64,000 bases of DNA from assembly GCF_001870515.1 (NCBI RefSeq), contig NZ_MDGT01000003.1, forward strand, positions 450,151 to 514,150, in the 5' to 3' direction. Both the position numbers and the translations under genes were made by a program. The number at the start of each line of letters is the position of its first letter. The stretch's first letter is position 1. This DNA comes from Idiomarina sp. MD25a (lineage in GTDB: Bacteria > Pseudomonadota > Gammaproteobacteria > Enterobacterales > Alteromonadaceae). The notes under the pieces are model-generated. The model was given only the letters and a program-made list of their open reading frames with translations. It did no database searches and was not told where the DNA came from. This document shows, piece by piece, positions 1 to 9,170 of the stretch.

Positions 1-1
1 T

Positions 2-313
2 GACTATGGTTCGCTGAACTTGGCGATGGCCGTTCAAACCGTCTGCTACGAAGTGCGCATGCAGTTCCTTGAACAGGACGAAACGCCCGAAGTCACTCAA
101 GCGTACCCTCGCGTTGAGGCACTAGAGCAGTTTTACCAACATTTAGAGTCGACGTTGACAGATACGGGCTTCATTATTCGCCAACATCCAGGGCAGGTGA
201 TGACCAAGTTGCGACGCTTATTTAATCGCGCGCGACCAGAAGAAAATGAGCTTAATATTTTACGCGGCATTCTTGCTTCAGTGGATAAACAGACGAAAAA
301 TTCGGACTCGTAG
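2..313 (+). CDS. trmJ: TrmJ, tRNA (cytidine/uridine-2'-O-)-methyltransferase, C-terminal part
   Basis: This is the 3' end of a gene whose start lies left of the window. The frame reads [12 protein letters not shown] at its beginning, the S-adenosylmethionine-binding trefoil-knot motif of SPOUT methyltransferases, followed by the conserved tail with [18 protein letters not shown] and [10 protein letters not shown] that is diagnostic for TrmJ. The family 2'-O-methylates the nucleotide at position 32 of the tRNA anticodon loop. TrmJ sits directly before iscR in many gammaproteobacteria, which agrees with the downstream neighbour here. A TTG at position 20 could be mistaken for a start, but the knot motif begins before it. 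Confidence 0.93.
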   Translation, partial: DYGSLNLAMAVQTVCYEVRMQFLEQDETPEVTQAYPRVEALEQFYQHLESTLTDTGFIIRQHPGQVMTKLRRLFNRARPEENELNILRGILASVDKQTKNSDS

Positions 314-314
314 A

Positions 315-346
315 ATACTTGACTAATTTAGTCGGAAAAGTACACT
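315..346 (+). promoter_or_regulatory. iscR promoter with type 1 IscR binding site
   Basis: Positions 315-339 match the known type 1 IscR box (ATASYYGACTRWWWYAGTCRRSTAT) at 22 of 25 positions; the core is TTGACTAATTTAGTCGG. The same stretch supplies a -35 TTGACT (319-324), with a 16-bp spacer and a -10 TACACT (341-346). The operator therefore covers the -35 region, the arrangement through which [2Fe-2S]-IscR represses its own operon in E. coli. Inference: iscR-iscS here is autoregulated by cluster status. Confidence 0.85.
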
Positions 347-389
347 AATTAGGAGAAAGATCATACTGAGCTATTAAAGGGGGAGATTG

Positions 390-857
390 ATGCGTCTGAC
401 TTCAAAAGGTCGCTATGCTGTGACAGCGATGCTCGACGTTGCGATGTTTGCAAAGCAAGCACCTGTACCCCTGGCTGATATCTCAGAGCGCCAAGGTATT
501 TCTTTGTCTTATCTCGAGCAACTCTTTGCTCGTTTGCGTAAACGCGGGCTGGTACTGAGCGTGCGGGGGCCGGGCGGTGGCTACCGCTTGGGTCGCGATG
601 CCGATTCAATTTCTGTAGGTGCAGTCATTGATGCTGTAGACGAGTCAATAGACGCGACCAAATGCCAAGGCAAAGGCAACTGTCACAATGGTGAACAGTG
701 CTTGACCCATTCGCTCTGGGAGGGCCTCAGTGATCGTATCGCACAGTTTCTGGATGGAATTACCCTCGCGGAATTAATGGCGACCAAGGAAGTGGCGCAA
801 ATTGGTAACCGTCAAGCAGGCGAGCATAGTCAGAAAATAGAGCTTAATGTGCTGTAA
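390..857 (+). CDS. iscR: IscR, Fe-S cluster-sensing Rrf2-family transcription regulator
   Basis: This 155-residue Rrf2-family winged-helix regulator opens [16 protein letters not shown]. The [2Fe-2S] ligands fall at Cys92, Cys98, Cys104 and His107, the E. coli IscR positions. The DNA-recognition segment [16 protein letters not shown] and the wing [10 protein letters not shown] are intact. I start at the ATG at 390 rather than the TTG one codon earlier, because the family begins MRLT and GGGGGAG at 379-385 gives a good ribosome-binding site. The upstream IscR box indicates negative autoregulation. iscS follows after 15 bp, so the two form one transcript. In the family, apo-IscR also regulates other stress genes. 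Confidence 0.96.
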   Translation: MRLTSKGRYAVTAMLDVAMFAKQAPVPLADISERQGISLSYLEQLFARLRKRGLVLSVRGPGGGYRLGRDADSISVGAVIDAVDESIDATKCQGKGNCHNGEQCLTHSLWEGLSDRIAQFLDGITLAELMATKEVAQIGNRQAGEHSQKIELNVL

Positions 858-872
858 TATCGGAGAGTTGTT

Positions 873-2024
873 TTGAAACAGCCGATCTACTTAGATTACG
901 CGGCAACCACGCCCGTGGATAAATCCGTCGCAGATGCCATGATGAAGTACTTAACAGCGGATGGCATTTTTGCTAATCCAGCATCGCGCTCACACCGTCT
1001 CGGTTGGCAGGCGGAAGAGGCGGTGGACATTGCACGCAATCAAGTCGCGGATTTAATCAACGCGGATCCGCGTGAAATCGTTTTCACCTCAGGTGCGACA
1101 GAATCGGATAATTTAGCACTCAAGGGTGTCATGCATCAGGCGCGTAATAAGGGAAAACACCTTATTACTGTAGCGACAGAGCACAAAGCTGTTATTGATC
1201 CGGCATTGCAGCTTGAGCGTGAAGGTTTTGATGTGACGTTTTTATCAGTCGATAAAGACGGCTTGATAGATAGCCAAGCATTGCAACAAGCGTTCCGCGA
1301 GGACACCGTGTTAGTCAGTGTGATGCACGTAAACAATGAGCTGGGTGTTATTCAAGATATCCCAGCCATCAGTGCATGCTGTCGGGAAAACAACGTACTG
1401 CTGCATGTCGATGCCGCGCAAAGTGCAGGCAAGCTGCCACTTGATGTAGAACAACTCGGTGTAGACTTGCTTTCTATATCGGCACACAAAATGTATGGGC
1501 CAAAAGGAATAGGTGCGCTCTATGTGCGTCGTAAACCTAAAGTACAACTTGAGGCTGAAATGCACGGGGGCGGGCATGAACGCGGTATGCGTTCGGGTAC
1601 CTTGGCGACCCATCAGATTGTTGGTTTAGGCGAAGCGGCGCAGCTTGCCCGTCAACGCTTAGACGATGATCGTGAACATTACAGCGCGTTAAGTCAGCGG
1701 TTTCTCGAAAAGTTACTAGCTGAACCAGGCATCAAACTCAATGGTCATCCGTCCCAGCGCGTTCCCAACATCATGAATATCAGCTTCGCCAACGTCGAGG
1801 GTGAACTGCTGTTAATGTCGCTGAAAGACTTAGCGATCTCATCGGGATCAGCCTGCACTTCGGCGAGTGTTGAACCGTCTTATGTGTTGCGCGCGATTGG
1901 CTTAGCGGATGAATTGGCGCATGCATCATTACGCTTTAGCGTAGGCCGCGACACCACCATGGAAGAGATGGAATATGCCGCGGATCATGTGTTGAATACT
2001 TACCGCGTGTTAGCTGCGCAGTAA
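873..2024 (+). CDS. iscS: IscS, cysteine desulfurase (short C-terminus)
   Basis: This is a pyridoxal-phosphate cysteine desulfurase of 383 residues that supplies sulfur for Fe-S clusters and tRNA thiolation. It aligns without gaps in its first part to E. coli IscS: His104, the PLP Lys206 in [12 protein letters not shown] and the catalytic Cys328 in [10 protein letters not shown] are at identical positions. The start is a TTG behind CGGAGAG. The oddity is the end: the reading frame stops about 20 residues before the E. coli protein does, so the conserved tail (PLWEMYKQG...IEWAHH in E. coli), known to contribute to scaffold IscU docking, is absent. No iscU, iscA, hscBA or fdx follows; msrA overlaps the 3' end by 15 bp on the other strand. 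Confidence 0.95.
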   Translation: MKQPIYLDYAATTPVDKSVADAMMKYLTADGIFANPASRSHRLGWQAEEAVDIARNQVADLINADPREIVFTSGATESDNLALKGVMHQARNKGKHLITVATEHKAVIDPALQLEREGFDVTFLSVDKDGLIDSQALQQAFREDTVLVSVMHVNNELGVIQDIPAISACCRENNVLLHVDAAQSAGKLPLDVEQLGVDLLSISAHKMYGPKGIGALYVRRKPKVQLEAEMHGGGHERGMRSGTLATHQIVGLGEAAQLARQRLDDDREHYSALSQRFLEKLLAEPGIKLNGHPSQRVPNIMNISFANVEGELLLMSLKDLAISSGSACTSASVEPSYVLRAIGLADELAHASLRFSVGRDTTMEEMEYAADHVLNTYRVLAAQ

Positions 2025-2558
2025 TTCAGCGAAGGTTTTACGGAATTTTGCCAGCTTAGGTGAAATAACCGCTTGGCAATACGGGTTCTCCGGGTTGCGA
2101 TTAAAGTAATCATCATGGTAATCCTCGGCACTGTAAAAGGTGTCGAGCGGTGCGACTTCAGTCACAATCGGATCTTCAAACACTGCATCGTTTTCGAGTT
2201 CATCAATGAGTTCAAGCGCGATCTGTTGCTGCTCGTCATCATGATAAAAGATAGAAGTGCGATATTGTGTACCCACATCGTTACCTTGACGATTCACTTG
2301 GGTGGGATCGTGTAAGGTAAAAAAGATTTCTAAAATTTGACGATAACTGATAATCGACGGATCAAACGTTAACTGTACAACCTCTGCATGACCGGTATCG
2401 CCATTGCAGACCTGTTTGTACGTTGGATTCTCGGTTGTGCCGCCAGTGTAACCTGACTGCGCCGATTCAATGCCTTTAAGTTGGTTAAATGCTGATTCAA
2501 TACACCAAAAACATCCACCGCCTAAGGTAGCTTTTTGGAACTGGGTCGTATTCGACAT
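2010..2558 (-). CDS. msrA: MsrA, peptide-methionine (S)-S-oxide reductase
   Basis: This 182-residue protein reduces S-epimers of methionine sulfoxide in oxidised proteins. The MsrA signature GGGCFWC lies near the N-terminus with catalytic Cys16, followed by [26 protein letters not shown] and the family's [13 protein letters not shown] segment. It is convergent to iscS and their 3' ends overlap by 15 bp. It reads away from ndk, with a 164-bp divergent region between them. Co-location of an oxidative repair enzyme with Fe-S genes is suggestive, but the two are on opposite strands. The product is cytoplasmic, with no signal peptide. Confidence 0.96.
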   Translation of the reverse strand: MSNTTQFQKATLGGGCFWCIESAFNQLKGIESAQSGYTGGTTENPTYKQVCNGDTGHAEVVQLTFDPSIISYRQILEIFFTLHDPTQVNRQGNDVGTQYRTSIFYHDDEQQQIALELIDELENDAVFEDPIVTEVAPLDTFYSAEDYHDDYFNRNPENPYCQAVISPKLAKFRKTFAELLRS

Positions 2559-2641
2559 ATGACGGACTCCTTTTGGACGTCTACAAGGCTAAACGTTTTT
2601 CGATACTAGCTGAGAACGAGTTAAAAAACAATCAATAGATA

Positions 2642-2671
2642 TTCGATTTTTTCCGAGATCTAACGTATAAT
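2642..2671 (+). promoter_or_regulatory. Probable ndk promoter
   Basis: A perfect -10 hexamer TATAAT (2666-2671) lies 18 bp downstream of TTCGAT (2642-2647), about 50 bp before the ndk start. It is a sigma-70-type promoter candidate called by eye; the -35 is weak. Confidence 0.55.
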
Positions 2672-2722
2672 TCGCGCGGAAATTTTCACCTCTGGTTAAA
2701 TACCCATTTTGGAGTAAAAAAG

Positions 2723-3154
2723 ATGGCTTTAGAGCGCACTTTATCAATTATTAAGCCCGACGCGGTTGCGAAAAACTTAATCGGCGCAATCTACAATCGT
2801 TTCGAAAGCGCAGGTCTGCGTATCGTAGCGTCAAAAATGATGCACTTGAGCAAAGAGCAAGCTGAAGGCTTCTATGCCGAGCACAGCGAGCGTCCTTTCT
2901 TTGGCGCATTGGTTGAATTCATGACTTCAGGTCCAATCGTAGTACAAGTATTGGAAGGCGAAGAAGCTATCCTGAAAAACCGTGAAATCATGGGTGCAAC
3001 CAACCCTGCCGACGCATTGGCGGGTACGCTTCGCGCAGACTATGCTGAAACTATCGACGAGAATGCAGTACACGGTTCTGACGCAGCTGAAACAGCAGCA
3101 CGTGAAATCGCGTACTTCTTCAGCGATGAAGAGATCTGCCCACGTACTCGATAA
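2723..3154 (+). CDS. ndk: Ndk, nucleoside diphosphate kinase
   Basis: This 143-residue enzyme transfers the gamma phosphate between nucleoside tri- and diphosphates through a phosphohistidine. It begins [15 protein letters not shown], and the active-site motif NAVHGSDA carries His117, the canonical phosphorylated residue. Length and motif match bacterial Ndk fully. GGAGTAAAAAAG precedes the ATG. It is followed by a hairpin and then rlmN, the order seen in E. coli and relatives. Confidence 0.97.
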   Translation: MALERTLSIIKPDAVAKNLIGAIYNRFESAGLRIVASKMMHLSKEQAEGFYAEHSERPFFGALVEFMTSGPIVVQVLEGEEAILKNREIMGATNPADALAGTLRADYAETIDENAVHGSDAAETAAREIAYFFSDEEICPRTR

Positions 3155-3196
3155 GTCTCGCTTCATGAGCAAGACTGATCGTTTAACGAATGAAAT

Positions 3197-3225
3197 CGTG
3201 CGCCCTCTGGCGCACGGTACTTTTT
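3197..3225 (+). terminator. Hairpin after ndk
   Basis: A perfect 8-bp stem CGTGCGCC/GGCGCACG with a CTCT loop spans 3197-3216, followed by GTAC and five T residues. The gap before the T-run makes it a weak or partial terminator between ndk and rlmN. Confidence 0.55.
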
Positions 3226-3240
3226 AGATACAGGAAATTT

Positions 3241-4377
3241 ATGACCAACGCTATCGATAAAAAAGTGAATCTTCTAAACCTGAACCGCGATGGGATGAAA
3301 GCCTTTTTCAAAGATATGGGCGAAAAACCATTCCGTGCCGATCAGGTCATGAAATGGCTCTATCACTTTTGTGTCGACGACTTTGATGAGATGACCAATC
3401 TCAACAAAGGACTACGCGAGAAGCTCAAACAATGTGCTGAAATTCGCGCACCAGAAATTCGTGAACAACAGCAATCGAGCGATGGCACCATTAAATTCGT
3501 GATGACATTGTTTGATGGTCAAGACGTTGAAACTGTTTGGATCCCAGAGCGTGACCGCGCCACATTGTGCGTCTCGTCACAGGTAGGCTGTGCCCTTGAG
3601 TGCACTTTCTGCTCAACCGGTCAACAAGGTTTCAACCGTAACCTCAACGTAGCGGAAATCATTGGCCAAGTGTGGCGTGTGAATCAGCTACTCGGAGCCT
3701 ATGGTAAAACAGGTATCAAACCTGTGACTAACGTAGTTATGATGGGGATGGGCGAACCGCTGCTCAACCTCAACAATGTGGTGCCAGCGATGGACCTCAT
3801 GATGGATGATTACGGTTTTGGTTTGTCGAAACGTCGAGTCACCTTGAGTACCTCAGGTGTGGTACCGGCATTGGACAAGCTACGCGAGCAAATCGATGTA
3901 ATGCTCGCTATTTCGTTGCATGCGCCTAACGACGAACTGCGCAATGAAATCGTACCGATTAATAAAAAGTACAACATCGAACAGTTTTTAGAGTCGAGTC
4001 GTAAATACGTGGAGCAGTCAAAAGCTCAGCATAAAGTGACAGTTGAGTATGTCATGCTTGATCACGTAAACGACTCGATGGATCAAGCGCATGAGCTCGC
4101 TCGTACGCTTAAAGATACACCGAGCAAAATCAACCTGATTCCGTTTAATCCATTCCCAGGTTCTGACTATGGTCGTTCGAGTAATTCGCGTATTGACCGT
4201 TTCGCTAAAGTATTAATGGACTATGGTTTTACCGTCATGGTTCGTAAAACTCGAGGCGACGATATCGATGCCGCATGCGGTCAGTTGGTCGGTGATGTCA
4301 TTGATAGAACTAAACGTATTCTAAAGCGCCAACAAGCACAGCGTGGCGGCAGCTCGATTGAGGTGAAGTCGAGCTAA
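3241..4377 (+). CDS. rlmN: RlmN, dual-specificity 23S rRNA/tRNA adenine-C2 methyltransferase
   Basis: This radical-SAM methyltransferase of 378 residues forms m2A2503 in 23S rRNA and m2A37 in some tRNAs. The CX3CX2C cluster motif is at Cys117, Cys121 and Cys124. Cys110 and Cys346 (in [10 protein letters not shown]) correspond to the other conserved cysteines, the latter carrying the transient methyl group. The frame is open further upstream to 3190, but the ATG at 3241, preceded by AGGA, gives [35 protein letters not shown], which aligns with the family start. It lies upstream of pilF and rodZ as in most gammaproteobacteria. Confidence 0.96.
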   Translation: MTNAIDKKVNLLNLNRDGMKAFFKDMGEKPFRADQVMKWLYHFCVDDFDEMTNLNKGLREKLKQCAEIRAPEIREQQQSSDGTIKFVMTLFDGQDVETVWIPERDRATLCVSSQVGCALECTFCSTGQQGFNRNLNVAEIIGQVWRVNQLLGAYGKTGIKPVTNVVMMGMGEPLLNLNNVVPAMDLMMDDYGFGLSKRRVTLSTSGVVPALDKLREQIDVMLAISLHAPNDELRNEIVPINKKYNIEQFLESSRKYVEQSKAQHKVTVEYVMLDHVNDSMDQAHELARTLKDTPSKINLIPFNPFPGSDYGRSSNSRIDRFAKVLMDYGFTVMVRKTRGDDIDAACGQLVGDVIDRTKRILKRQQAQRGGSSIEVKSS

Positions 4378-4419
4378 TCAGAAGCGGCGCACTCGAGTCA
4401 CTAATGAAGGAGTGTCTCA

Positions 4420-4830
4420 GTGCGTTGGTTGCTAATTATCTTGATGAGTTGGGGGTTAAGCGCGTGTGCTGCGACAGGACGTAGCGCGGCCGCCGATGCT
4501 CATTTACGCGCAGGGATGGCGTATCTGAAGCAAAATCAATTGGATCATGCTGAACGTCATTTAAAGCAAGCATTTCTCACCGCTCCACGACGCATCGACA
4601 CCGTGTTAGCGCTCGGTCACTGGTATTTAAGTAAAGAACGTGTCAATTCCGCGTTGCTACTTTACCAAGAAGCATTATCATGGCAACCTATGAGCGGAGT
4701 TCTGCACAACAATTATGCGGTAGCGCTGTGTTTATCAGGTCAGCACCAAGCGGCTGAGCGCGCATTTGCCCAAGCCAAACGCTTAGGCGCGCAATCAGGT
4801 CAGCAAAATAACTGTGCACAACGTCGCTAG
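4420..4830 (+). CDS. pilF: PilF/PilW-like TPR lipoprotein, unusually short
   Basis: This is a 136-residue lipoprotein with a GTG start, set by an excellent GAAGGAG site seven bases upstream. The signal peptide MRWLLIILMSWGLSACA ends in a lipobox with Cys16. About three tetratricopeptide repeats follow (AHLRAGMAYLKQNQLDHAERHLKQA; ALGHWYLSKERVNSALLLYQEAL; NNYAVALCLSGQHQAAERAFAQA). Position between rlmN and rodZ identifies it as the type IV pilus assembly lipoprotein that helps PilQ multimerise. Family members usually run to about 250 residues with six repeats; this one stops after half. Only 48 bp separate it from rodZ, so the missing part is gone rather than frameshifted. Confidence 0.8.
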   Translation: MRWLLIILMSWGLSACAATGRSAAADAHLRAGMAYLKQNQLDHAERHLKQAFLTAPRRIDTVLALGHWYLSKERVNSALLLYQEALSWQPMSGVLHNNYAVALCLSGQHQAAERAFAQAKRLGAQSGQQNNCAQRR

Positions 4831-4878
4831 AATGCAATTCGCTTAACTTTAGTTAAACTAGGGAACGACCCAAAGATC

Positions 4879-6060
4879 ATGACTGCCGATAACTCATCTG
4901 CAAATAACAGCTCAAGCGCGGACCAAAATAACGAACAACTCATGTCGTCGCCAGAGCAACCGAGTCGCCCAACAGCAGGCCCAGGGCATATACTCAAACA
5001 GGCGCGCGAAGCAAAATCGATGACGCCGCGTGAGGCTGCCGATCGCTTACGCTTGCGACTGCAAGTGATTGAACTCATCGAAGCAGATGATTATACCACT
5101 TTCTCAACCACGACCTTTGTCAAAGGCTATTTGCGCGCCTATGCCAAACTACTGGGTGTTGACCAAAGCCATATCGATGAGGCGTATAAGTCACTCAATA
5201 TCCAAGAACCTGAAAGCACGCCGATGCAAAGCTTTTCGCGTCGTGTTAAACATCAAGAAAGCGATAACCGATTGATGATGATTACTTGGTTGGTGGTTGT
5301 AGTCGTTATCGCGTTAGTGATTTGGTGGTGGCAAGACAGCGATTTGAGCTTCTCGAAGCTGAGCAATGACGTTGAACAAGCAGTCACTGAGCAAAGCGAA
5401 TCAACGCAACCAGAAAACATCGACGATACGCCGACCTTACGTCAATCAAACGAATCTCAAGCGCCCACATCGGGTGAGCAGCCTGTGCTTGAATCTGAAG
5501 TCAGCGCGGCGGATGCAAGTACCTCATTAAGTATCAATGACCCTGCCCAACAGGATGAGCTGAATCCAGACGCTATCGAGCAGCCCGTTTCAGAGGTGCC
5601 AGAAACGTCCTCGAGCCAGCAAGCAAGTCCAGAAGTGACAGAGCAAGAGTCGGGCGATAACGTCGTCAACGATTCGGGTGACACAGGCGCTCAAGAGCCA
5701 GTGGTCGAAACCGATCCAGCTGTGTCAGAGAATGCAGATAATACAGAGAATGCAGAGAATACAGAGAATACAGAGAATACAGAGAATACAGAAAATACCG
5801 CAGATACCGCACCAACCGCTACTTTGGTGATGGAATTTAGTGAAGAATGCTGGGTAAAAGTTGAAGACGCCGATGGCGAAGTACAGGCGATTGGTACCAA
5901 GGCACAGGGCTATCGTATGCCGGTACCAGGCTCAGCACCGTTTTCGGCAACCATCTGTAAGCCTGCCGCGGTAACTATAACCTACGCGGGTAATACGCTA
6001 GACTTGTCACAATATCGCCAAGATCGTGTGGCACGATTAACGATTCCTTCAAGCAATTAA
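4879..6060 (+). CDS. rodZ: RodZ-like cytoskeleton/cell-shape protein
   Basis: This 393-residue bitopic inner-membrane protein would link MreB to the elongation machinery and maintain rod shape. A Cro/C1-type helix-turn-helix spans about residues 35-105 (GHILKQAREAKSMTPREAADRLRLRLQVIELIEADDY...FVKGYLRAYAKLLGV). One membrane helix lies at about 132-151. A long acidic Ser/Glu/Thr-rich periplasmic linker follows, then a C-terminal beta domain (about 308-393, ECWVKVEDADGE...) of the DUF4115 type. The linker contains a 9-bp tandem repeat encoding Asn-Thr-Glu. It lies between pilF and ispG, as in E. coli. The start is the first ATG; no strong ribosome-binding site was seen, and an ATG 60 bases on is possible. 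Confidence 0.9.
   Translation: MTADNSSANNSSSADQNNEQLMSSPEQPSRPTAGPGHILKQAREAKSMTPREAADRLRLRLQVIELIEADDYTTFSTTTFVKGYLRAYAKLLGVDQSHIDEAYKSLNIQEPESTPMQSFSRRVKHQESDNRLMMITWLVVVVVIALVIWWWQDSDLSFSKLSNDVEQAVTEQSESTQPENIDDTPTLRQSNESQAPTSGEQPVLESEVSAADASTSLSINDPAQQDELNPDAIEQPVSEVPETSSSQQASPEVTEQESGDNVVNDSGDTGAQEPVVETDPAVSENADNTENAENTENTENTENTENTADTAPTATLVMEFSEECWVKVEDADGEVQAIGTKAQGYRMPVPGSAPFSATICKPAAVTITYAGNTLDLSQYRQDRVARLTIPSSN
5731..5799 (+). repeat. In-frame 9-bp tandem repeat inside rodZ
   Basis: Seven consecutive 9-bp units of AAT-RCA-GAK (first NAD, then NTE, NAE and four NTE), plus a partial unit, encode an Asn/Thr/Glu repeat in the periplasmic linker. Four near-identical adjacent units make it a candidate length-variable locus. 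Because the unit is 9 bp, copy-number changes keep the frame and alter only linker length. Confidence 0.9.
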
Positions 6061-6080
6061 GAGACTGAGTGTAAGCCGTT

Positions 6081-7199
6081 ATGATGCACGAAAATCCAAT
6101 TAAGCGCAGACCTTCCCGTCGGATTTATGTAGGTAATGTGCCGATTGGAGACAATGCGCCCATTGCCGTTCAGTCGATGACCAACACTGAAACAACCGAC
6201 GTACAAGCCACTGTTGAGCAAATTAACCGTATTGCAGCAGCGGGGGCCGATATTGTTCGCGTCTCGGTGCCGACCATGGATGCGGCAGAAGCGTTTAAGC
6301 TGATTAAGCAACAAAGCCCTGTTCCTTTAGTCGCAGATATTCACTTCGATTATCGTATTGCACTCAAAGTGGCTGAATACGGTGTCGATTGTTTGCGAAT
6401 TAACCCAGGTAATATCGGTCGCGAAGACCGCATTCGCGCCGTAGTCGATGCGGCACGAGATAAGAATATTCCAATTCGCATTGGTGTGAACGGCGGTTCG
6501 TTAGAGCGTGAATTGCAAGAGAAGTATGGTGAACCGACGCCGGAAGCGCTCGTTGAATCTGCCTTGCGACACGTCGATATCTTGGACCGTTTAGACTTTC
6601 AAGATTTTAAAGTCAGCGTTAAAGCATCCGACGTGTTCTTAGCGGTAGAATCGTACCGTCTTTTAGCTAAGCAAATCGAACAGCCGTTGCACTTAGGTAT
6701 TACCGAAGCCGGTGGCCTTCGCAGTGGTTCGGTTAAATCGTCCATTGGCTTAGGCATGTTATTAGCAGAAGGCATCGGTGATACATTACGTGTGTCACTT
6801 GCCGCGGATCCTGTTGAAGAGATCAAAGTGGGCTTTGATATGCTTAAATCGCTGCGTATTCGCTCGCGCGGTATTAACTTTATTGCTTGCCCCAGCTGTT
6901 CGCGACAAGAATTCGACGTGATTTCTACGGTGAATGCGTTGGAGCAACGACTTGAGGACATCACCGAGCCAATGGATGTTTCTGTTATTGGCTGTGTGGT
7001 CAATGGTCCCGGTGAAGCATTGATTTCAGAAGTCGGTCTTGCTGGTGCAAAAAGCAAGAGTGGCCTGTATATTGGCGGTGAGCGCCAAAAACTGCGACTT
7101 GATAACAATGATCTGGTGGATCAATTAGAAGCTCAGATCCGTGAACGCGTTGAATATGTCAAAAAGCATCGCATTGACGTAAAAGAAATCGACAACTGA
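6081..7199 (+). CDS. ispG: IspG, 4-hydroxy-3-methylbut-2-en-1-yl diphosphate synthase
   Basis: This is a [4Fe-4S] enzyme of the MEP isoprenoid pathway that converts methylerythritol cyclodiphosphate to HMBPP. It has 372 residues. The cluster ligands Cys270, Cys273 ([11 protein letters not shown]) and Cys305 with Glu312 (GCVVNGPGE) fall at the E. coli positions. The N-terminal TIM barrel reads [24 protein letters not shown]. Two consecutive ATGs occur at 6081 and 6084; I keep the first because it reproduces E. coli numbering. It is 20 bp downstream of rodZ, and the hisS promoter begins directly after its stop. Confidence 0.97.
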   Translation: MMHENPIKRRPSRRIYVGNVPIGDNAPIAVQSMTNTETTDVQATVEQINRIAAAGADIVRVSVPTMDAAEAFKLIKQQSPVPLVADIHFDYRIALKVAEYGVDCLRINPGNIGREDRIRAVVDAARDKNIPIRIGVNGGSLERELQEKYGEPTPEALVESALRHVDILDRLDFQDFKVSVKASDVFLAVESYRLLAKQIEQPLHLGITEAGGLRSGSVKSSIGLGMLLAEGIGDTLRVSLAADPVEEIKVGFDMLKSLRIRSRGINFIACPSCSRQEFDVISTVNALEQRLEDITEPMDVSVIGCVVNGPGEALISEVGLAGAKSKSGLYIGGERQKLRLDNNDLVDQLEAQIRERVEYVKKHRIDVKEIDN

Positions 7200-7200
7200 T

Positions 7201-7229
7201 TTTACCCGCCGTCGTAAAGACTCTATAAT
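7201..7229 (+). promoter_or_regulatory. hisS promoter
   Basis: TTTACC (7201-7206), a 17-bp spacer and a perfect TATAAT (7224-7229) occupy the gap between the ispG stop and hisS. This gives a leader of about 30 nt and allows hisS-yfgM-bamB-der to be transcribed independently of ispG. Confidence 0.7.
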
Positions 7230-7265
7230 ACGCGCTTATTTTGTAGGCTAAACGGAAGAGTGACC

Positions 7266-8543
7266 GTGGCAAAGACCATCCAAGCAATTCGAGGAATGAA
7301 CGACCTGTTACCTGAGCAAACAGCTGCTTGGCAACAGGTCGAGGCAATTATCCGTCAAGTTGCCGCAAGCTATGGCTACCAGGAAATACGCATGCCCGTG
7401 CTCGAGAGCACGGCATTGTTTAAACGTTCTATTGGTGAAGTGACCGATATCGTCGAAAAGGAAATGTACACCTTTGACGATCGTAACGGCGAGAGTGTGA
7501 CCTTGCGCCCAGAGGGCACCGCCAGTTGCGTGCGTGCCGGTAATCAACATGGCTTGCTGTATAATCAGATTCAGCGTTTGTGGTACATGGGTCCCATGTT
7601 CCGCTACGAGCGCCCGCAAAAAGGTCGCTATCGTCAATTCCATCAATTTGGTATCGAGACTTTTGGCCTCGCGGGCGCGGATGCGGACGCTGAAGTCATT
7701 TTATTGTCAGCCCGACTCTGGAAGGCGCTGGGTATGGCCGACCAAGTTGAGTTACAGCTTAACTCGCTTGGCTCAAATGAAGCGCGTGCACGCTATCGTG
7801 ATGCATTACGGGACTATTTAGAACAGTACAAGAGCGAGTTAGACGAAGATAGTCAACGCCGACTAGACTCTAATCCTTTGCGTATTTTGGATTCGAAAGA
7901 CGCCAATACGCAGCAATTGTTAGAACACGCCCCGAAGCTATCGGACTATTGGGATGAAGAGTCTAAACAGCACTTCGATGAGTTAAAGGCCCGCCTTGAT
8001 GCCGCAGGCATTGAATATGTACTCAACGAGCGCCTCGTGCGTGGTCTTGATTACTATAACCGCACCGTGTTCGAATGGGTCACTACCGCGTTAGGTGCTC
8101 AAGGTACCGTTTGTGCCGGTGGCCGTTACGATGGTTTGGTTGAGCAACTGGGTGGCAAGGCAACACCGGCTGTTGGCTTCGCGATGGGCATGGAACGTTT
8201 AGTATTGCTGTTACAAGAGCAAGAAAAGCTTGCGCCGCGCCGCGCTGTCGATGCCTACCTAATGCCTTTAGGTGAAGCTGCGGAACTTAACGCCCAAGCT
8301 GTTGCCGAAAAGCTGAGAAATGAACTGCCGGACCTGCGCATCGTCGTGCATAGCGGTGGTGGCGCAATGAAAAAGCAAATTAAGAAAGCCGATAAATCCG
8401 GTGCTGAAGTGGCGCTGATTTTAGGCGAGAATGAATTAGAAAATAATCAGTTGACTGTCAAACCCTTGCGGACGACTGATGACCAACAAACATTCGGTTG
8501 GAGCGAGTTGATTGTCGCGCTCAAGCCATTGACACAAGAATAG
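7266..8543 (+). CDS. hisS: HisS, histidyl-tRNA synthetase
   Basis: This class II aminoacyl-tRNA synthetase of 425 residues charges tRNA-His. Motif 2 ([21 protein letters not shown]), the histidine signatures [16 protein letters not shown] and [18 protein letters not shown], and motif 3 ([13 protein letters not shown]) are all present, followed by the C-terminal anticodon-binding domain. I choose the GTG at 7266 ([15 protein letters not shown], as in E. coli) with GGAAGAG at 7254-7260 at correct spacing. A GTG six bases earlier would overlap that site. The gene order hisS-yfgM-bamB-der is the standard one. Confidence 0.96.
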   Translation: MAKTIQAIRGMNDLLPEQTAAWQQVEAIIRQVAASYGYQEIRMPVLESTALFKRSIGEVTDIVEKEMYTFDDRNGESVTLRPEGTASCVRAGNQHGLLYNQIQRLWYMGPMFRYERPQKGRYRQFHQFGIETFGLAGADADAEVILLSARLWKALGMADQVELQLNSLGSNEARARYRDALRDYLEQYKSELDEDSQRRLDSNPLRILDSKDANTQQLLEHAPKLSDYWDEESKQHFDELKARLDAAGIEYVLNERLVRGLDYYNRTVFEWVTTALGAQGTVCAGGRYDGLVEQLGGKATPAVGFAMGMERLVLLLQEQEKLAPRRAVDAYLMPLGEAAELNAQAVAEKLRNELPDLRIVVHSGGGAMKKQIKKADKSGAEVALILGENELENNQLTVKPLRTTDDQQTFGWSELIVALKPLTQE

Positions 8544-8552
8544 GGGTGTCCT

Positions 8553-9170
8553 GTGGATCAAACAGAAGAACAACAAGTAGAACGAATTAAAGAGTTTTGG
8601 GCCGAACACGGTAAAGGCATCATCGCAGGCGCGATTATTGGCTTAGGTCTGTTCTTTGGTTGGCGCTATTACGATAAAGCGACCATCGAGGCGCAGAACA
8701 CAGCGTCACGTGGCTATGAAGCCGTGGTGAGCCAGCTCAATGCCGGCGAAGAAGGTGCAATCACTAACGCACAGAGCTTTATTAAATCGCATCAGGATTC
8801 ACAGTACGGGTATTTAGCTGCGTTGCAATTGGGTCGCTTTGCGGCACAAGAGGGCGACCTCGCAACCGCGGTTACGTCATTCCAATCGGTGATTGATGGT
8901 GGTGCAGATGATAACTTATCTGCGATTGCCCGTGTGCGTCTTGCTCGTGTATTAACCGCACAAGAGCAGTTTCAACCAGCATTGGATGTACTCAACGCAG
9001 AGTTACCCAAAGCTTATTTAGCATTCGCTAACGAAATTAAAGGCGATGTTTATGCCGCTCAAGGCGATATAGCTAAAGCGCGTGAAGCCTATGAAAGCGC
9101 ACTGAACAGCGATGGTTCAACACTGTCTCCGGCAGTAGAACTTAAACTCAACAGCTTGGCGAAGTCATAA
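8553..9170 (+). CDS. yfgM: YfgM, periplasmic chaperone/ancillary SecYEG subunit
   Basis: This 205-residue single-pass inner-membrane protein begins MDQTEEQQVERIKEFWAEHGKG. One helix at about 20-38 (IIAGAIIGLGLFFGWRYY) is followed by a periplasmic tetratricopeptide-like domain rich in Ala and Leu. In E. coli YfgM associates with PpiD and the SecYEG translocon and helps hand off envelope proteins. The start is a GTG nine bases after the hisS stop. The stop codon overlaps the bamB ATG (TAATG), implying coupled translation. Confidence 0.92.
   Translation: MDQTEEQQVERIKEFWAEHGKGIIAGAIIGLGLFFGWRYYDKATIEAQNTASRGYEAVVSQLNAGEEGAITNAQSFIKSHQDSQYGYLAALQLGRFAAQEGDLATAVTSFQSVIDGGADDNLSAIARVRLARVLTAQEQFQPALDVLNAELPKAYLAFANEIKGDVYAAQGDIAKAREAYESALNSDGSTLSPAVELKLNSLAKS

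Noticed and set aside
5457-5900. Antisense open frames opposite the rodZ linker
   Set aside because: They arise from the low-complexity Ser/Glu/Thr-rich coding strand and have no starts with ribosome-binding sites.
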